Below are positions 1 through 9,772 of a stretch of DNA of 64,000 nucleotides, one piece after another. Made by a program: the position numbers and the translations under genes. The notes under the pieces are model-generated. The model had not been told where the DNA came from. It worked only from the letters and a program-made list of their open reading frames with translations, and made no database searches. This DNA comes from Treponema sp. Its GTDB lineage: Bacteria; Spirochaetota; Spirochaetia; Treponematales; Breznakiellaceae. The stretch covers positions 34,250-98,249 of the forward strand of contig WQYB01000002.1 of NCBI GenBank assembly GCA_009781475.1. Direction: 5' to 3'. Within the stretch, counting starts at the first letter, position 1. The number at the start of each line of letters is the position of its first letter.

Positions 1-660
1 AAAATTAACAACGCAAAGAAAAACAGTCAAATTAACGCTCTTACAAAACAAATTTTTGAATCGGCAGACCTTACCAGGATGGAAAATTATACAGTGCAGC
101 TTAGTGAAGCATTCCGTAAAAGAAATGTTGAATATTATGTATATGCAGAAGGTATAAATTATTTAAAAGCATTCATGGAAGATTTTATCGAAAAAGAACT
201 CAAGGAGCTCTGTGATCTTCTTATTATAAGAGGTCAGTGGACTAACAATACAATGTCAAGGGAAATGAGTGAATCTTTGCATAAAATTTTAAATCAAACT
301 ACCGACATAAATGATTTGGATATAGTTTTATCCGAAGAGGGTTCAGATGGTTCTCGTTTACGCGCCGCTATGTTAAGAATTGATCGTGATCCTACGCAAG
401 CGAGGTACATAAACAGTATTGTAGGTAAGATTAATACCCAGGCTGTGGAAATAATTAACGAAGCAGCTCAGGCATTAATAATAATTGGTAAACACCTTAA
501 AAACCTTATCGAAGATTTACAGAAAAAACATCCTGAGCTTTTAATAAATTGGAGAGAGGTCACTTTAGCATCAAAAGATCCTTTGCCGCAAAGAATGGTG
601 CAGGATTTTAAGAAAATAAATTATTTTGTACAGCTGATGCGTTTATGTACACAGCCGTAG
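1..660 (+). CDS. C-terminal part of a treponemal protein of unknown function (DUF5312-like), 5' end outside window
   Basis: The reading frame is open from base 1 to a TAG stop at 658-660, so the gene begins before the window; the ATG at 79 is internal. The visible 219 residues are mostly helical and charged, with no signal peptide, membrane segment or catalytic motif that I can recognise. It sits just upstream of the V-ATPase operon, the position held by conserved hypothetical genes in Treponema pallidum. The DUF5312 assignment is from memory of that neighbourhood and of the general character of the protein, and is tentative. A 92-bp gap separates it from atpE, which has its own ribosome-binding site. 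Confidence 0.55.
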   Translation, partial: KINNAKKNSQINALTKQIFESADLTRMENYTVQLSEAFRKRNVEYYVYAEGINYLKAFMEDFIEKELKELCDLLIIRGQWTNNTMSREMSESLHKILNQTTDINDLDIVLSEEGSDGSRLRAAMLRIDRDPTQARYINSIVGKINTQAVEIINEAAQALIIIGKHLKNLIEDLQKKHPELLINWREVTLASKDPLPQRMVQDFKKINYFVQLMRLCTQP

Positions 661-752
661 AAAATGAGAAGGAATTATTTCTTGAAATATTTTAAGTAAT
701 ATTATATAATGTTACGTTCAATAGGTAATTTTTATCAAAAAAAGGGGAAGTC

Positions 753-1367
753 ATGGAAATCCAAGTACAGGAACTCATTGATAAGATAAAAAAGGACGGG
801 GTCAAAGCCGCAACAGATGAGGCAAACCGTATAAAATCAGAAGCCGGAATTGAAGCTGCACGTCTTATTGATGCAGCAAAAAAAGAGGCTGAAGATATAA
901 TAATGAGAGGCAAACAGGATGCCGAACGTTCCGAAAAAGCCGGAACTGCCGCACTTGAACAGGCTTCCCGTAATTTAATTTTGGCATTCAAAGATGAAAT
1001 TAATTCATTGCTGGACAGGATTGTAACCGATAAAGTTAATTCAAATTATAGTGATGATGTTCTTAAAAACACACTGCCGGATCTCCTAAAAACCTGGGCA
1101 GAAAAAGGCGGCGATAATCTTTCTGTTATCTTGCCGGAAAATAAATTAAATGAATTGCAAGGGTTCTTTAATGAAAAACTTGCAAAAGAACTTGCCAAGG
1201 GTGTTGAATTAAAATCAAACCGCAAATTATCAACAGGTTTTAGAATTTCAAATAAAGAAGGTTCTGTTTATTATGATTTTTCTTCAGAAGCTGTAGCATC
1301 GCTTCTGTCTTCTTATTTAAATCCAAAGTTGGCGGAAATATTAAAAGAAGCAGCGAAGGGAATTTAA
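753..1367 (+). CDS. atpE: V-type ATP synthase subunit E (peripheral stalk)
   Basis: This 204-residue protein matches the E subunit, which with other stalk parts holds the A3B3 catalytic head against rotation. Residues 1-85 form a long Ala/Glu/Lys-rich helix (coiled-coil character) and residues ~90-200 a mixed globular domain, the usual E layout and length. The ATG follows a good GGGGAAG ribosome-binding site. It is the first gene of the operon E, DUF2764, A, B, D, I, K; the next gene starts 3 bp after its stop. A promoter upstream is likely in 661-752 but I could not place one firmly. Confidence 0.9.
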   Translation: MEIQVQELIDKIKKDGVKAATDEANRIKSEAGIEAARLIDAAKKEAEDIIMRGKQDAERSEKAGTAALEQASRNLILAFKDEINSLLDRIVTDKVNSNYSDDVLKNTLPDLLKTWAEKGGDNLSVILPENKLNELQGFFNEKLAKELAKGVELKSNRKLSTGFRISNKEGSVYYDFSSEAVASLLSSYLNPKLAEILKEAAKGI

Positions 1368-1370
1368 AAA

Positions 1371-1928
1371 GTGGCATATTATTACCTTATGGCGCAGCTT
1401 CCTTATCTCACTTACGGACAAGTGCCGCCGATGTCATCGCAGGAATTTAAAAAACTCGCTCAATCACTGATTTCCAAAAGTGATGCTTCATTATTGGATT
1501 ATCTTTCATTGATGCCTGATTACTCCGATAAAATTGCGGCAAAATGCGGTTTTTTAAAAAAATGGCGTGACTGGGAATTTAGTCTGCGCCTGGGGCTTGC
1601 AAAACAAAGAGCGATAAAACTTAAACAGGATGTGCCGCTTGAAGAACCAAAAACTTCGTATATGGATGCTGCTGCTGTTATCTTAAAAGCGATTGATGAA
1701 GGCTCTCCTTTAAAAGGTGAGATAATGCTTGATAAAGCAAGATGGTATGCCATAGAAGAAATTACGGGAAGCAATTATTTTCATCGTGACTGTGCTTTTG
1801 CGTATTTTTTAAAATTATTACTTTTAGAAAGACGTCAATCATTTGATGTTGATAAAGGATTTGATGAATATAAATCATTGTACGCATCCATTGTGGATAG
1901 CGTGCATAACGAGGGAGACCTTAAATGA
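1371..1928 (+). CDS. DUF2764 protein of the V-ATPase operon
   Basis: This 185-residue soluble protein starts at GTG, 3 bp after atpE, and ends in a 4-bp ATGA overlap with atpA. Its N-terminus (MAYYYLMAQLPYL) and Trp/Asp/Lys-rich helical body fit DUF2764, a family found almost only inside V-type ATPase operons of spirochaetes and Bacteroidetes-type bacteria. The operon has no recognisable subunit C, so this protein may fill the place of the central-stalk or rotor-linking subunit; that is inference from position only. No membrane segments or catalytic motifs are seen. Confidence 0.75.
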   Translation: MAYYYLMAQLPYLTYGQVPPMSSQEFKKLAQSLISKSDASLLDYLSLMPDYSDKIAAKCGFLKKWRDWEFSLRLGLAKQRAIKLKQDVPLEEPKTSYMDAAAVILKAIDEGSPLKGEIMLDKARWYAIEEITGSNYFHRDCAFAYFLKLLLLERRQSFDVDKGFDEYKSLYASIVDSVHNEGDLK

Positions 1929-3685
1929 TCGGAACAAAAGGATTAGTAACAGCTGTTAACGGTAATATGGTAAGCGTTCGTTTTGACGGAATTGTTTCCA
2001 TGAACGAAGTAGGTTATGTCAAAGTCGCTGATACCAAACTAAAAAGCGAAGTCATTCGAATCAGAGGCGATATAAGTCAGCTTCAAGTTTTCGAAATCAC
2101 CAAAGGAATTTCAATCGGCGATGAAGTCGAGTTTACAGGTGATATGTTATCTGTAGAACTCGGTCCCGGTCTTTTGGGTCAGGTTTATGACGGACTTCAA
2201 AATCCGCTGCCGCAGCTTGCGCAAGCTGCAGGTTACTTTCTGGAAAGAGGAGTTTATCTTAACGCTCTTCCTACAGACAAAGAATGGCAGTTTACACCTG
2301 CTGTAAATCAAGGAGCCAGAGTTGAAAGAGCCGATACACTCGGCACTGTTCCCGAAGGATCTTTTACTCACAGAATCATGGTTCCTTTTAATTTGCAGGG
2401 AAGTTTTAATGTAAACTGGATAAAACCTGCAGGTTCATATAAAATCCATGATGTAATTGCGGAGCTTTCAGACGAAAGGGGAAACAATGTTCCCGTAACG
2501 CTTAGTTTTAAATGGCCTGTAAAAAGAGCAATGGATTGTTACGAAGAAAGGCTTAAACCTGTAGACCCAATGGTTACCCGTGTCCGCCTTATCGATACAT
2601 TTTTCCCTGTTGCTCGCGGCGGTACTTATTGTATCCCGGGTCCTTTCGGAGCCGGAAAAACTGTTCTTCAGCAGATAACAAGCCGCTTTGCCGACGTTGA
2701 TGTTGTAATTGTAGCGGCTTGCGGTGAACGTGCAGGTGAAGTTGTTGAAACATTAAAAGAGTTCCCCGAGCTTACAGATGAAAGAACAGGCAGATCCCTT
2801 ATGGAAAGAACGATAATTATTTGTAATACATCATCGATGCCTGTTGCCGCCCGTGAAGCATCTGTATACACAGGCGTTACGTTAGCTGAATATTACAGGC
2901 AAATGGGATTGCATGTTCTTCTTCTTGCAGATTCTACAAGCCGCTGGGCGCAGGCGATGCGTGAAATGTCAGGGCGTCTTGAAGAAATCCCCGGCGAAGA
3001 AGCGTTCCCTGCATATATGGAATCGACGATTGCAAGTTTTTATGAAAGAGCAGGTATTGTACGTCTGCGTGACGGAAGCCTGGGTTCGATTACAATCGGC
3101 GGTACTGTAAGTCCTGCAGGCGGTAACTTTGAAGAACCTGTTACGCAGGCAACATTAAAAGTTGTCGGCGCATTCCACGGTCTTTCACGCGAAAGATCAG
3201 ATGCAAGAAAATTCCCGGCGATTCATCCGCTGGAATCATGGTCAAAATACAAAGGTATTATTTCAAGCGAAAAAGTTGGATTTGCACACGGCTTCTTACG
3301 CCGCAGCGCTGAAGTTGAACAGATGATGAAAGTTGTAGGCGAAGAAGGAACAAGTATCGAAGATTACATTATTTATCTAAAGGGTGACTTAATCGACTCT
3401 GTTTACTTCCAGCAAAACTCATTTGACGCTGTTGATGCAGCGGTAAAACCTGAACGTCAAATTTATGTATTTACAAAATTATTAATAATACTAGCTTCTA
3501 TTTTTAACTTTACTGATAAAAACGAAGCCAGAAACTGGTTTAATAAACTCAGACAAAAGTTCCTTGATTACAATGGTTCTCAATGGAAGAGTGAACGTTT
3601 TGGCAGTCTTGAGGATGAAATTGAAAAAGCGGTAAAAAGCCAGTCACTGGGTATGGATGAAGCCGCAGCGAAAATTATAATTTAA
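1925..3685 (+). CDS. atpA: V-type ATP synthase catalytic subunit A
   Basis: This 586-residue protein is the catalytic subunit of the V1/A1 head. The Walker A motif GPFGAGKT is at residues 239-246 and is followed by the catalytic GER stretch and the [12 protein letters not shown] segment typical of A subunits. The extra 'bulge' domain of A subunits (residues ~110-180) is present, separating it from F-type beta subunits. Length is normal for the family. It overlaps the DUF2764 gene by ATGA (translational coupling) and precedes atpB by 17 bp. Confidence 0.97.
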   Translation: MIGTKGLVTAVNGNMVSVRFDGIVSMNEVGYVKVADTKLKSEVIRIRGDISQLQVFEITKGISIGDEVEFTGDMLSVELGPGLLGQVYDGLQNPLPQLAQAAGYFLERGVYLNALPTDKEWQFTPAVNQGARVERADTLGTVPEGSFTHRIMVPFNLQGSFNVNWIKPAGSYKIHDVIAELSDERGNNVPVTLSFKWPVKRAMDCYEERLKPVDPMVTRVRLIDTFFPVARGGTYCIPGPFGAGKTVLQQITSRFADVDVVIVAACGERAGEVVETLKEFPELTDERTGRSLMERTIIICNTSSMPVAAREASVYTGVTLAEYYRQMGLHVLLLADSTSRWAQAMREMSGRLEEIPGEEAFPAYMESTIASFYERAGIVRLRDGSLGSITIGGTVSPAGGNFEEPVTQATLKVVGAFHGLSRERSDARKFPAIHPLESWSKYKGIISSEKVGFAHGFLRRSAEVEQMMKVVGEEGTSIEDYIIYLKGDLIDSVYFQQNSFDAVDAAVKPERQIYVFTKLLIILASIFNFTDKNEARNWFNKLRQKFLDYNGSQWKSERFGSLEDEIEKAVKSQSLGMDEAAAKIII

Positions 3686-3702
3686 CGGCAATAGGGGAAG
3701 AT

Positions 3703-5004
3703 ATGAACAAGGTATATAGCAAGATTGAATCAATAACCGGAAGCGTTATTACCGTCAAAGCGGACGGTGTATCTTACGGAGACCTTGCGGAAGTTGATAC
3801 CGTATTCGGTACATCACTTGCCGAAGTAAACCGTTTACAGGGCGATACTGTATCGCTTCAGGTTTTCGCCGGAGGCCGCGGTATTTCTACAGGAGATACA
3901 GTTCGCTTTTTAGGCCGTCCGATGCAGGTTCCGTTTTCTGATAATTTAATGGGCAGAGTTTTTTCCGGTTCCGGCAAACCTCGTGACAAAGGTCCTGAAT
4001 TAACAGAAAACAAAATACCCATAGGCGGTCCTTCTGTAAATCCGTCACAGCGTATTATTCCTCGTGACATGATCCGCACAGGTATTCCTATGATCGATCT
4101 TTTTAATACATTGGTCGTATCACAAAAGCTGCCGATCTTCTCGGTATCAGGTGAACCTTATAACGAACTTCTAGCACGTATTGCGATGCAGGCGGAAGTT
4201 GATGTTATTGTACTTGGCGGAATGGGCTTAAAGTACGACGACTATCTTAACTTTAAAGAAACATTGGAAAACGGCGGCGCTTTAGCAAGAACAGTTATGT
4301 TTATTCATACTGCAAGTGATCCGACAGTAGAATGTCTTATGATTCCCGATATGTCACTTGCAGTTGCAGAACAATTTGCTTTGCAGGGTAAAGACGTACT
4401 CGTTCTTCTTACTGATATGACAAACTTTGCTGACGCTATGAAAGAAATCTCGATCATTCAGGAACAAGTTCCGTCCAATCGCGGATACCCGGGTGATCTT
4501 TACAGCCAGTTGGCAAGCCGTTATGAAAAAGCCGTAGACTTTGAAACAGCAGGTTCAATTACAGTACTCGGCGTTACGACAATGCCTGGTGATGATGTTA
4601 CTCATCCTGTTCCTGACAATACAGGATACATTACAGAAGGTCAGTACTATTTAAAGAATGGACGCATAGAGCCGTTTGGTTCTCTTTCACGTTTGAAACA
4701 ACAGGTTAACGGAAAAACAAGAGAAGACCACAGAGCTTTAATGGACGGCATGATCAAATTGTATTCTGCTTTCCGTGATACGCTTGAAAAAAAGGCAATG
4801 GGTTTTATCATGACTCACTGGGATGAAAAACTTTTAAAATACGGCGAACAGTTTGAATCGAGAATGATGGATCTTTCCGTTAATATTCCGCTTGAAAAAG
4901 CGCTTGATTTAGGCTGGGAAATACTTGCAAGCTGTTTCAATCCGGAAGAAACAGGGCTTAGAACTGAATTGATAAATAAATTCTGGCCAAATAAAAGCGA
5001 ATAA
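3703..5004 (+). CDS. atpB: V-type ATP synthase non-catalytic subunit B
   Basis: This 433-residue protein is the B subunit that alternates with A in the head. It has the beta-barrel start, then [13 protein letters not shown] where A subunits carry the P-loop, so the Walker A is degenerate as expected for B. The segments [25 protein letters not shown] and the SRYEKA stretch are family signatures. The ATG follows a GGGGAAG ribosome-binding site. It lies between atpA and atpD in the standard order. Confidence 0.97.
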   Translation: MNKVYSKIESITGSVITVKADGVSYGDLAEVDTVFGTSLAEVNRLQGDTVSLQVFAGGRGISTGDTVRFLGRPMQVPFSDNLMGRVFSGSGKPRDKGPELTENKIPIGGPSVNPSQRIIPRDMIRTGIPMIDLFNTLVVSQKLPIFSVSGEPYNELLARIAMQAEVDVIVLGGMGLKYDDYLNFKETLENGGALARTVMFIHTASDPTVECLMIPDMSLAVAEQFALQGKDVLVLLTDMTNFADAMKEISIIQEQVPSNRGYPGDLYSQLASRYEKAVDFETAGSITVLGVTTMPGDDVTHPVPDNTGYITEGQYYLKNGRIEPFGSLSRLKQQVNGKTREDHRALMDGMIKLYSAFRDTLEKKAMGFIMTHWDEKLLKYGEQFESRMMDLSVNIPLEKALDLGWEILASCFNPEETGLRTELINKFWPNKSE

Positions 5005-5026
5005 AAAATAAAAAGGATAATCAAGA

Positions 5027-5629
5027 GTGGCAAAAATCAGGCTTACTAAAAATGAGCTGAAAAAACAAAAAGATTCTCTTAAGATGTACAAACGTTATCT
5101 GCCAACCTTGATGTTAAAAAAACAGCAGCTTCAGGGCGAGATACGGATAACAGATACACGTTTAAAAGAATTACACATAGAAATTAAACAACTTGATGAA
5201 TCTTTTAAAAAATGGATTGCCGTTTTCGGCGAAACAGGAATTTTTACAAAAGATATTTTAATAATTACAAGTATTAAAACAAGCCTTGGTAATATTGCAG
5301 GAGTAGCGATTCCCGTTTTTGAAGGAGCAGAATTTAAAATAACGCCTTATGATTTAACCTTAACGCCTTTATGGCTTGATTCGGCTGTAGCTAAAATGAA
5401 AAAAGCGCTTTTATTGGAATTGGAAGCAGAAGTTGTTGAAGAGCAGAAAAAAAGACTTGATAAAGAACTTCGTACAACAACACAGCGTGTTAACCTTTTT
5501 GAAAAAATAAAAATTCCTGAAACCCGCGGCAATATTAAAAAGATTCAGGTTTACCTCGGAGATCAGCAGACAGCTTCTGTTGTCAGGGGAAAAATTGCCA
5601 AAAGCGGAACAGAAAAGGCGGCGAATTAA
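5027..5629 (+). CDS. atpD: V-type ATP synthase subunit D (central shaft)
   Basis: This 200-residue protein is the rotating shaft. Two long charged helices (residues ~1-60 and ~115-170) would form the antiparallel coiled coil, with a short variable region between them. The start is GTG at 5027, preceded by AAAGGATAA; the MAKIRLTKNELKKQKD opening is characteristic of subunit D. No separate subunit F gene (the usual shaft partner) is seen in the operon, so F is either elsewhere or missing. Confidence 0.93.
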   Translation: MAKIRLTKNELKKQKDSLKMYKRYLPTLMLKKQQLQGEIRITDTRLKELHIEIKQLDESFKKWIAVFGETGIFTKDILIITSIKTSLGNIAGVAIPVFEGAEFKITPYDLTLTPLWLDSAVAKMKKALLLELEAEVVEEQKKRLDKELRTTTQRVNLFEKIKIPETRGNIKKIQVYLGDQQTASVVRGKIAKSGTEKAAN

Positions 5630-5674
5630 TATGAACCTCAACCGGCTGAAATGTAAAAAAAGGAGGTTCCCCTC

Positions 5675-7702
5675 GTGATAGTACCAATGAAAAAAGTGTG
5701 CCTTATGGTACAAGACAAACACCGTGAAGAAGCGTTAATAAAATTACGTGATGTTGGGGTTGTTCACCTTGAAAATAAAGACGCTCCTTTAGATGTAAAT
5801 TCAAATGCAGTAAAACTAAAAGCAAAAGTAGAAAACGCTATTGGTATTATCAGTGAATATAAAGTTCCAAAGAAAAAAAACCGTCCAATAAAAGATAAAC
5901 GCCCTGCAATTGAAAGGCGGCAAAAACCTTTAGGTTTACACAGAGGAAGAAGAGCTTCGGATATTCATGGAACAGATGATGAAGCACCGTACTCAATAGA
6001 AGCTGTAAGAGCTCCAAGAAGACCGTATCTTCCTGACATAATACTTGATATGGGTGAAGAGAGAAAAACATATAAAGAAAATGAATCAAGTTTAAATAAA
6101 GAAATTTCACGAATTAAAAATTGGGGCGAATTTGATCCTTCAGCAGTAAAAGAAATAATCAAATACGGGATTCCGGTATATTTTTATGAAATGACACCTG
6201 ATGTTTTTTCACAAATAAATAAGGATGTTTGTTATATTAAAATAAAAAGTGATAAATCAATAGTACGCCTTGTTGTATTTTATGAAGAACTGCCGGGTAT
6301 AAATCAATTTGTTTTACCGGAAAAACGCCTGTTTGAATACGAAGTTGAACTGGAAGAAAACAAGGTTCTTTTAACGGAAGTACAGGATAGAATAAAAAGT
6401 TTTGCCGACCGCCGTCCTGCTTTAAATAAAGAATTGGAAAAAGTACAGGAATATCTTGATTTTGAAATTGCAGTTAACGGAATGCATGTAGTAGAAGAAG
6501 TACCGCAGGAGCATAAAATTGCATGGCTTTCGGGTTACATACCTCATGATGAGTATCACCATGTTAAAGAGGCAGCTTCTAATAACGGCTGGGCAATAAC
6601 GTCTTATGATCCAAACCCGGAAGATCAACCGCCGACGAAATTAGTTGGTAATCCAATTTCGCGTTTATTACATCCTCTGCTTTATTTATTGGGGACAATA
6701 CCCGGTTATAAAGAATTTGATATAAGCTCTTCATATTTATTCTTCTTCAGTATTTTCTTTGCGATGATACTTGGAGATGCAGGATACGGAGCACTTATAT
6801 TTGTACTTGCTTTGGGGATGGGAGTTGCCGGAAAAATAAAAAACGGAACTTTTCCGGATGTATCAAAACTTTTAATGATTCTTACATTTTGTACGGTTAT
6901 ATGGGGTGGAATTAACGGTTCATGGTTTGCAATTCCAAAAGAAAACCTTCCTGTATTCTTAAAGATGGTTATTATTCCTCAACTTGATACAATGAACCCT
7001 GTTGTTACATTCCCTCCGTTTTTACAGGGTATTTTCAAAGTGCCTGATGTAATCGTTGATAAAACCCAATGGAATATTCAATTTTTATGTTTCTTCCTTG
7101 CAATAATTCAGCTTGTTTGGGCAAGAGGTAAAAGAATTATTGATGATATTAGTAAACGTTCTTTAACTTTTGTAGCTCAAGTTGGAATGTTAATAATGAT
7201 GCTCGGTCTTTATTTCCTTGTATTAAATATGCTTTTAGGTATGGAGCTTCCGCAATTTGCGACAATGCTTATTGGAATTGGTGCAGGTTTAAATCTTTTA
7301 TTTGGAGAACAAAGAGGCGGTAATTTCTTTGTTAATATCGGGAAAGGTTTAGGAAATGCTTTCCAGTTTTTCTTAAAAGCAGTAAGCTGTTTTGCGGATA
7401 TTATAAGTTATATCCGTCTTTTTGCTGTAGGATTAGCAGGAGCCATTATAGCCAACATTGTTAATGATATGGCAATTCCTGCGGATGGATTCGGCAGTTT
7501 TGGAATAATGTTTTTTGTAAATATTTTGCTTACAGTTATAATTATTTTGATTGGTCACGTTCTTAATCTTGTATTAACCGCTTTGTCTGTTATTGTACAC
7601 GGAGTACGTTTAAATCTTTTGGAATATGCCGGCAATCATCTAGAGATGGATTGGTCAGGTTATTCATATAAACCTTTTGCTTTAAAGAAAAAGAAAGAAT
7701 AA
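5675..7702 (+). CDS. atpI: V-type ATP synthase membrane subunit I (subunit a equivalent)
   Basis: This 675-residue protein has a cytoplasmic stalk-binding half (residues ~1-340) and a membrane half of about seven or eight helices (residues ~340-660), including AMILGDAGYGALIF and the SYIRLFAVGLAGAIIANI helix with the conserved Arg that contacts the rotor. Translation starts at GTG 5675 behind a strong AGGAGG site. An unusual Arg/Lys/Pro-rich segment at residues ~66-125 is inserted in the cytoplasmic half and looks disordered. It is followed by atpK after 18 bp. Confidence 0.95.
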   Translation: MIVPMKKVCLMVQDKHREEALIKLRDVGVVHLENKDAPLDVNSNAVKLKAKVENAIGIISEYKVPKKKNRPIKDKRPAIERRQKPLGLHRGRRASDIHGTDDEAPYSIEAVRAPRRPYLPDIILDMGEERKTYKENESSLNKEISRIKNWGEFDPSAVKEIIKYGIPVYFYEMTPDVFSQINKDVCYIKIKSDKSIVRLVVFYEELPGINQFVLPEKRLFEYEVELEENKVLLTEVQDRIKSFADRRPALNKELEKVQEYLDFEIAVNGMHVVEEVPQEHKIAWLSGYIPHDEYHHVKEAASNNGWAITSYDPNPEDQPPTKLVGNPISRLLHPLLYLLGTIPGYKEFDISSSYLFFFSIFFAMILGDAGYGALIFVLALGMGVAGKIKNGTFPDVSKLLMILTFCTVIWGGINGSWFAIPKENLPVFLKMVIIPQLDTMNPVVTFPPFLQGIFKVPDVIVDKTQWNIQFLCFFLAIIQLVWARGKRIIDDISKRSLTFVAQVGMLIMMLGLYFLVLNMLLGMELPQFATMLIGIGAGLNLLFGEQRGGNFFVNIGKGLGNAFQFFLKAVSCFADIISYIRLFAVGLAGAIIANIVNDMAIPADGFGSFGIMFFVNILLTVIIILIGHVLNLVLTALSVIVHGVRLNLLEYAGNHLEMDWSGYSYKPFALKKKKE

Positions 7703-7720
7703 TTATTTAAGGAGTTCTAA

Positions 7721-8161
7721 ATGGAAGAAATTAATGTAGCCTTATTGGCAGCTATTGGAATTGGAGGGAGCTTTGGTCTATCAGCGTTGGGAGCAGCGCT
7801 TGGAATGGGTTTTAACGGACCTGCTGTTATCGGAGCATGGAAAAAGTGTTATGTTCAAAATAAACCAGCACCTTTTATTTTAACAGTTTTTGCAGGTACT
7901 TGTTTAACAAACGTTATATACGGATTTATTGTTTTGATGGCACTTCAAAGAAGTAGTCTTGACGGAGGCGAAATACTTGCGCTTGGATTAGGTTCTGGTC
8001 TTACAATCGGTGCTGTAGCTATTACACAGTCAATGTGTTCTGCAAGCGCTGCTGAAGCATATGCCGAAACAGGTAAAGGTTTTGGTAACTACCTTATGGT
8101 TATAGGTATTGCAGAAACTGTATCGCTGTTTGCAATGGCATTTACAATGATCGTAGCTTAA
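7721..8161 (+). CDS. atpK: V-type ATP synthase subunit K (proteolipid rotor ring)
   Basis: This 146-residue protein has four hydrophobic helices in two duplicated hairpins, the usual K form. The ion-binding carboxylate is Glu132 (GIAETVSLF) in helix 4; helix 2 lacks a carboxylate and reads LTNVIYGF. Thr63, Asn64, Gln103 and Glu132 occupy positions resembling the Na+ ligand set of Enterococcus hirae NtpK, with Asn in place of a Gln, so Na+ coupling is possible; that alignment is by eye. Last gene of the operon, followed 17 bp later by a long hairpin repeat that may terminate it. Confidence 0.95.
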   Translation: MEEINVALLAAIGIGGSFGLSALGAALGMGFNGPAVIGAWKKCYVQNKPAPFILTVFAGTCLTNVIYGFIVLMALQRSSLDGGEILALGLGSGLTIGAVAITQSMCSASAAEAYAETGKGFGNYLMVIGIAETVSLFAMAFTMIVA

Positions 8162-8178
8162 TTTTTTAAAGAAATTTT

Positions 8179-8257
8179 ACCACGGAGTACACGGAGAAAC
8201 ACGGAGGAAGATAAAGTTTTCGGACTGAACTCCGTGAAACTCTGTGTCCTCTGTGGT
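8179..8257. repeat. CACGGAG/CTCCGTG hairpin repeat, copy 1 (intergenic)
   Basis: The left arm has three CACGGAG units at a 9-10 bp period and the right arm three CTCCGTG-type units, giving a stem of about 28 bp around a ~20-bp loop, with T-runs beyond the right arm. It lies between atpK and tRNA-Arg and could act as the operon terminator. Same family as the copies between 12 and 31 kb. Confidence 0.85.
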
Positions 8258-8270
8258 TTTTAATCTTCTA

Positions 8271-8299
8271 TTGCCATAGTTTTGTAAAAAATATATAAT
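8271..8299 (+). promoter_or_regulatory. Sigma-70-type promoter of tRNA-Arg
   Basis: TTGCCA at 8271-8276 and TATAAT at 8294-8299 are separated by exactly 17 bp. The expected start is about 8306, two bases before the mature tRNA 5' end. This is one of the clearest promoters in the window. Confidence 0.8.
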
Positions 8300-8307
8300 A
8301 CAAATTA

Positions 8308-8380
8308 GGTCGAGTAGCTCAGTGGATAGAGCCCCTGCCTTCTAAGCAGGTTGTCGCATGTTCGATTCATGCCTCGATCA
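8308..8380 (+). tRNA. tRNA-Arg (anticodon UCU)
   Basis: The cloverleaf folds from the sequence: acceptor GGTCGAG/CTCGATC (one G-U pair), D stem GCTC/GAGC, anticodon stem CCTGC/GCAGG with loop CTTCTAA giving anticodon TCT, and T stem GCATG/CATGC with loop TTCGATT. The discriminator is A at 8380 and CCA is not encoded. It reads AGA/AGG codons. It is convergent with the RelA/SpoT gene, whose stop lies 12 bp away. Confidence 0.95.
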
Positions 8381-8392
8381 ATAATTTCCGGT

Positions 8393-9640
8393 TTACATTT
8401 TAAGTTTTAGTAATAGTAACTCTTTAAACTTGATTACAGAGTTATTATCGGGTTCCAAAGCAAGTGAATTTTCGCAATCGGCGAGCGCTTGGGGAAAATC
8501 ACCAATATGGTAATAAGCCTGACCTCTTCTGAATAGACAAAAAGATTGATATGGCTTTATCGACAATGAAAGAGAGTAGTCGTCTATAGCTTGTGAATAA
8601 TGCTTCATTACAGAGTGAACAACCCCACGGTAATATGCGGATTTATATGATTCACTGTCAAGGTCTAGTGATAAACTGAAATCATTAATTGCTTCATTGT
8701 ATTGGGAGCACGCAAAGTTTGCCATACCGCGATGTTTATAAATAATCGAACAAATTTGATTATTTGGCTTTAGTTCAAGAATTTTAGAATATTGGTTTAT
8801 AGCTTCGCTGAAACGGTTTTGATTATGAGCTGATAATGCCGTAACCAGAAGATCATCAATACTTTTATTTTCTGTATTAATTGGAATATTTTCCAATTCT
8901 ATTGATACTTTATTTTCTTTTACATGTTCATCATTTTCAAAAAGTAAATTATCTGTTGATTCTTCGATTTTAGCGAAAAAAGTTTCACGTCTTTTTCCCA
9001 TCTCTGAAGTAAACTTTCTTTGATAACCTCTGATTTCCTGAAAAATAATATCTGCTAATGATAAAGAAGCATTAACTGCGGCAAGTTTGCGCTTCATGGG
9101 TTCGTCAAACGGGCTAAATTCTGCTTTGTATACAAGTTCATGTTCAACTTCAGCCCATGCATCCTGCAAAATTGTGCGTATTTGTATTTCTGCTATATTG
9201 GTTCCGGGATTTCCGTGTTTTTTTATAATGGAAGGCGGAATGGAAATTAAAAGATGTGTTGATTCATAGCCAAATTCTTTAAATGTAAAATGTCCTTTAA
9301 TTTCGCGTTCTATTATATTAAAGTGTTTATTTATTAAACTTTCACCGGCTGCAAGGTCTTCAATAAAGGGGCAGATAATCCTAATTCCCAAAAGATCGGT
9401 TATTACAGGTTCATTTGCGCCGTGTTTTAATAATTTTAGATATTTGGAGAAGTAACTGGAGAAATTTTTAATCCTGCCGCTTATAACGGGATTTGTATCA
9501 AGAGAGCCAAGAATTTCTTCAACTTGTTCTTTTAATTCATTTACAACTAAATGACGGACATCATGAAAATCATCATATTCTTTTTTTAAGAATATTTTCT
9601 CAGGTGTATTCAAAACTGTATTTTCCTGATTTTTTTCCAT
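8393..9640 (-). CDS. RelA/SpoT-type alarmone synthetase domain fused to TPR repeats
   Basis: This 415-residue protein has a (p)ppGpp synthetase domain at residues ~20-210: SGRIKNFSSYFSK matches the ATP-binding basic motif, TDLLGIRII and EIQIRTILQDAWAEVEHEL are the classic RelA/SpoT synthetase motifs. No HD hydrolase or TGS/ACT domains are present. After a charged linker (~215-265) come four TPR-like repeats to the C-terminus (for example YKHRGMANFACSQYNEAI). It is thus a small alarmone synthetase with a protein-interaction tail. It could make (p)ppGpp, (p)ppApp or a related nucleotide; the sequence does not decide. It stands alone between tRNA-Arg and flaA. Confidence 0.88.
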   Translation of the reverse strand: MEKNQENTVLNTPEKIFLKKEYDDFHDVRHLVVNELKEQVEEILGSLDTNPVISGRIKNFSSYFSKYLKLLKHGANEPVITDLLGIRIICPFIEDLAAGESLINKHFNIIEREIKGHFTFKEFGYESTHLLISIPPSIIKKHGNPGTNIAEIQIRTILQDAWAEVEHELVYKAEFSPFDEPMKRKLAAVNASLSLADIIFQEIRGYQRKFTSEMGKRRETFFAKIEESTDNLLFENDEHVKENKVSIELENIPINTENKSIDDLLVTALSAHNQNRFSEAINQYSKILELKPNNQICSIIYKHRGMANFACSQYNEAINDFSLSLDLDSESYKSAYYRGVVHSVMKHYSQAIDDYSLSLSIKPYQSFCLFRRGQAYYHIGDFPQALADCENSLALEPDNNSVIKFKELLLLKLKM

Positions 9641-9660
9641 AAACTTTTCAATTTATTATT

Positions 9661-9713
9661 AAAAAAAAACTGTCCGAAAATCTATGATCGTAAGACCAAA
9701 GATCTTCAGACAG
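9661..9713 (-). terminator. Rho-independent terminator of flaA
   Basis: On the minus strand CTGTCTGAAGATCT pairs with AGAT-TTTC-GGACAG (small internal bulges) and is followed by a run of nine T. It lies 60 bp past the flaA stop and before the RelA/SpoT gene, so it insulates the two. Confidence 0.85.
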
Positions 9714-9772
9714 CTTATTAAGAAAGCTCATACAGAAGTATAATGGCAGCTAATTAAAGATGCCGGATTATA

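Noticed and set aside
8179..8257. Repeats as a CRISPR array
   Set aside because: Units are short, arranged in inverted arms, with no regularly spaced unique spacers and no cas genes nearby.
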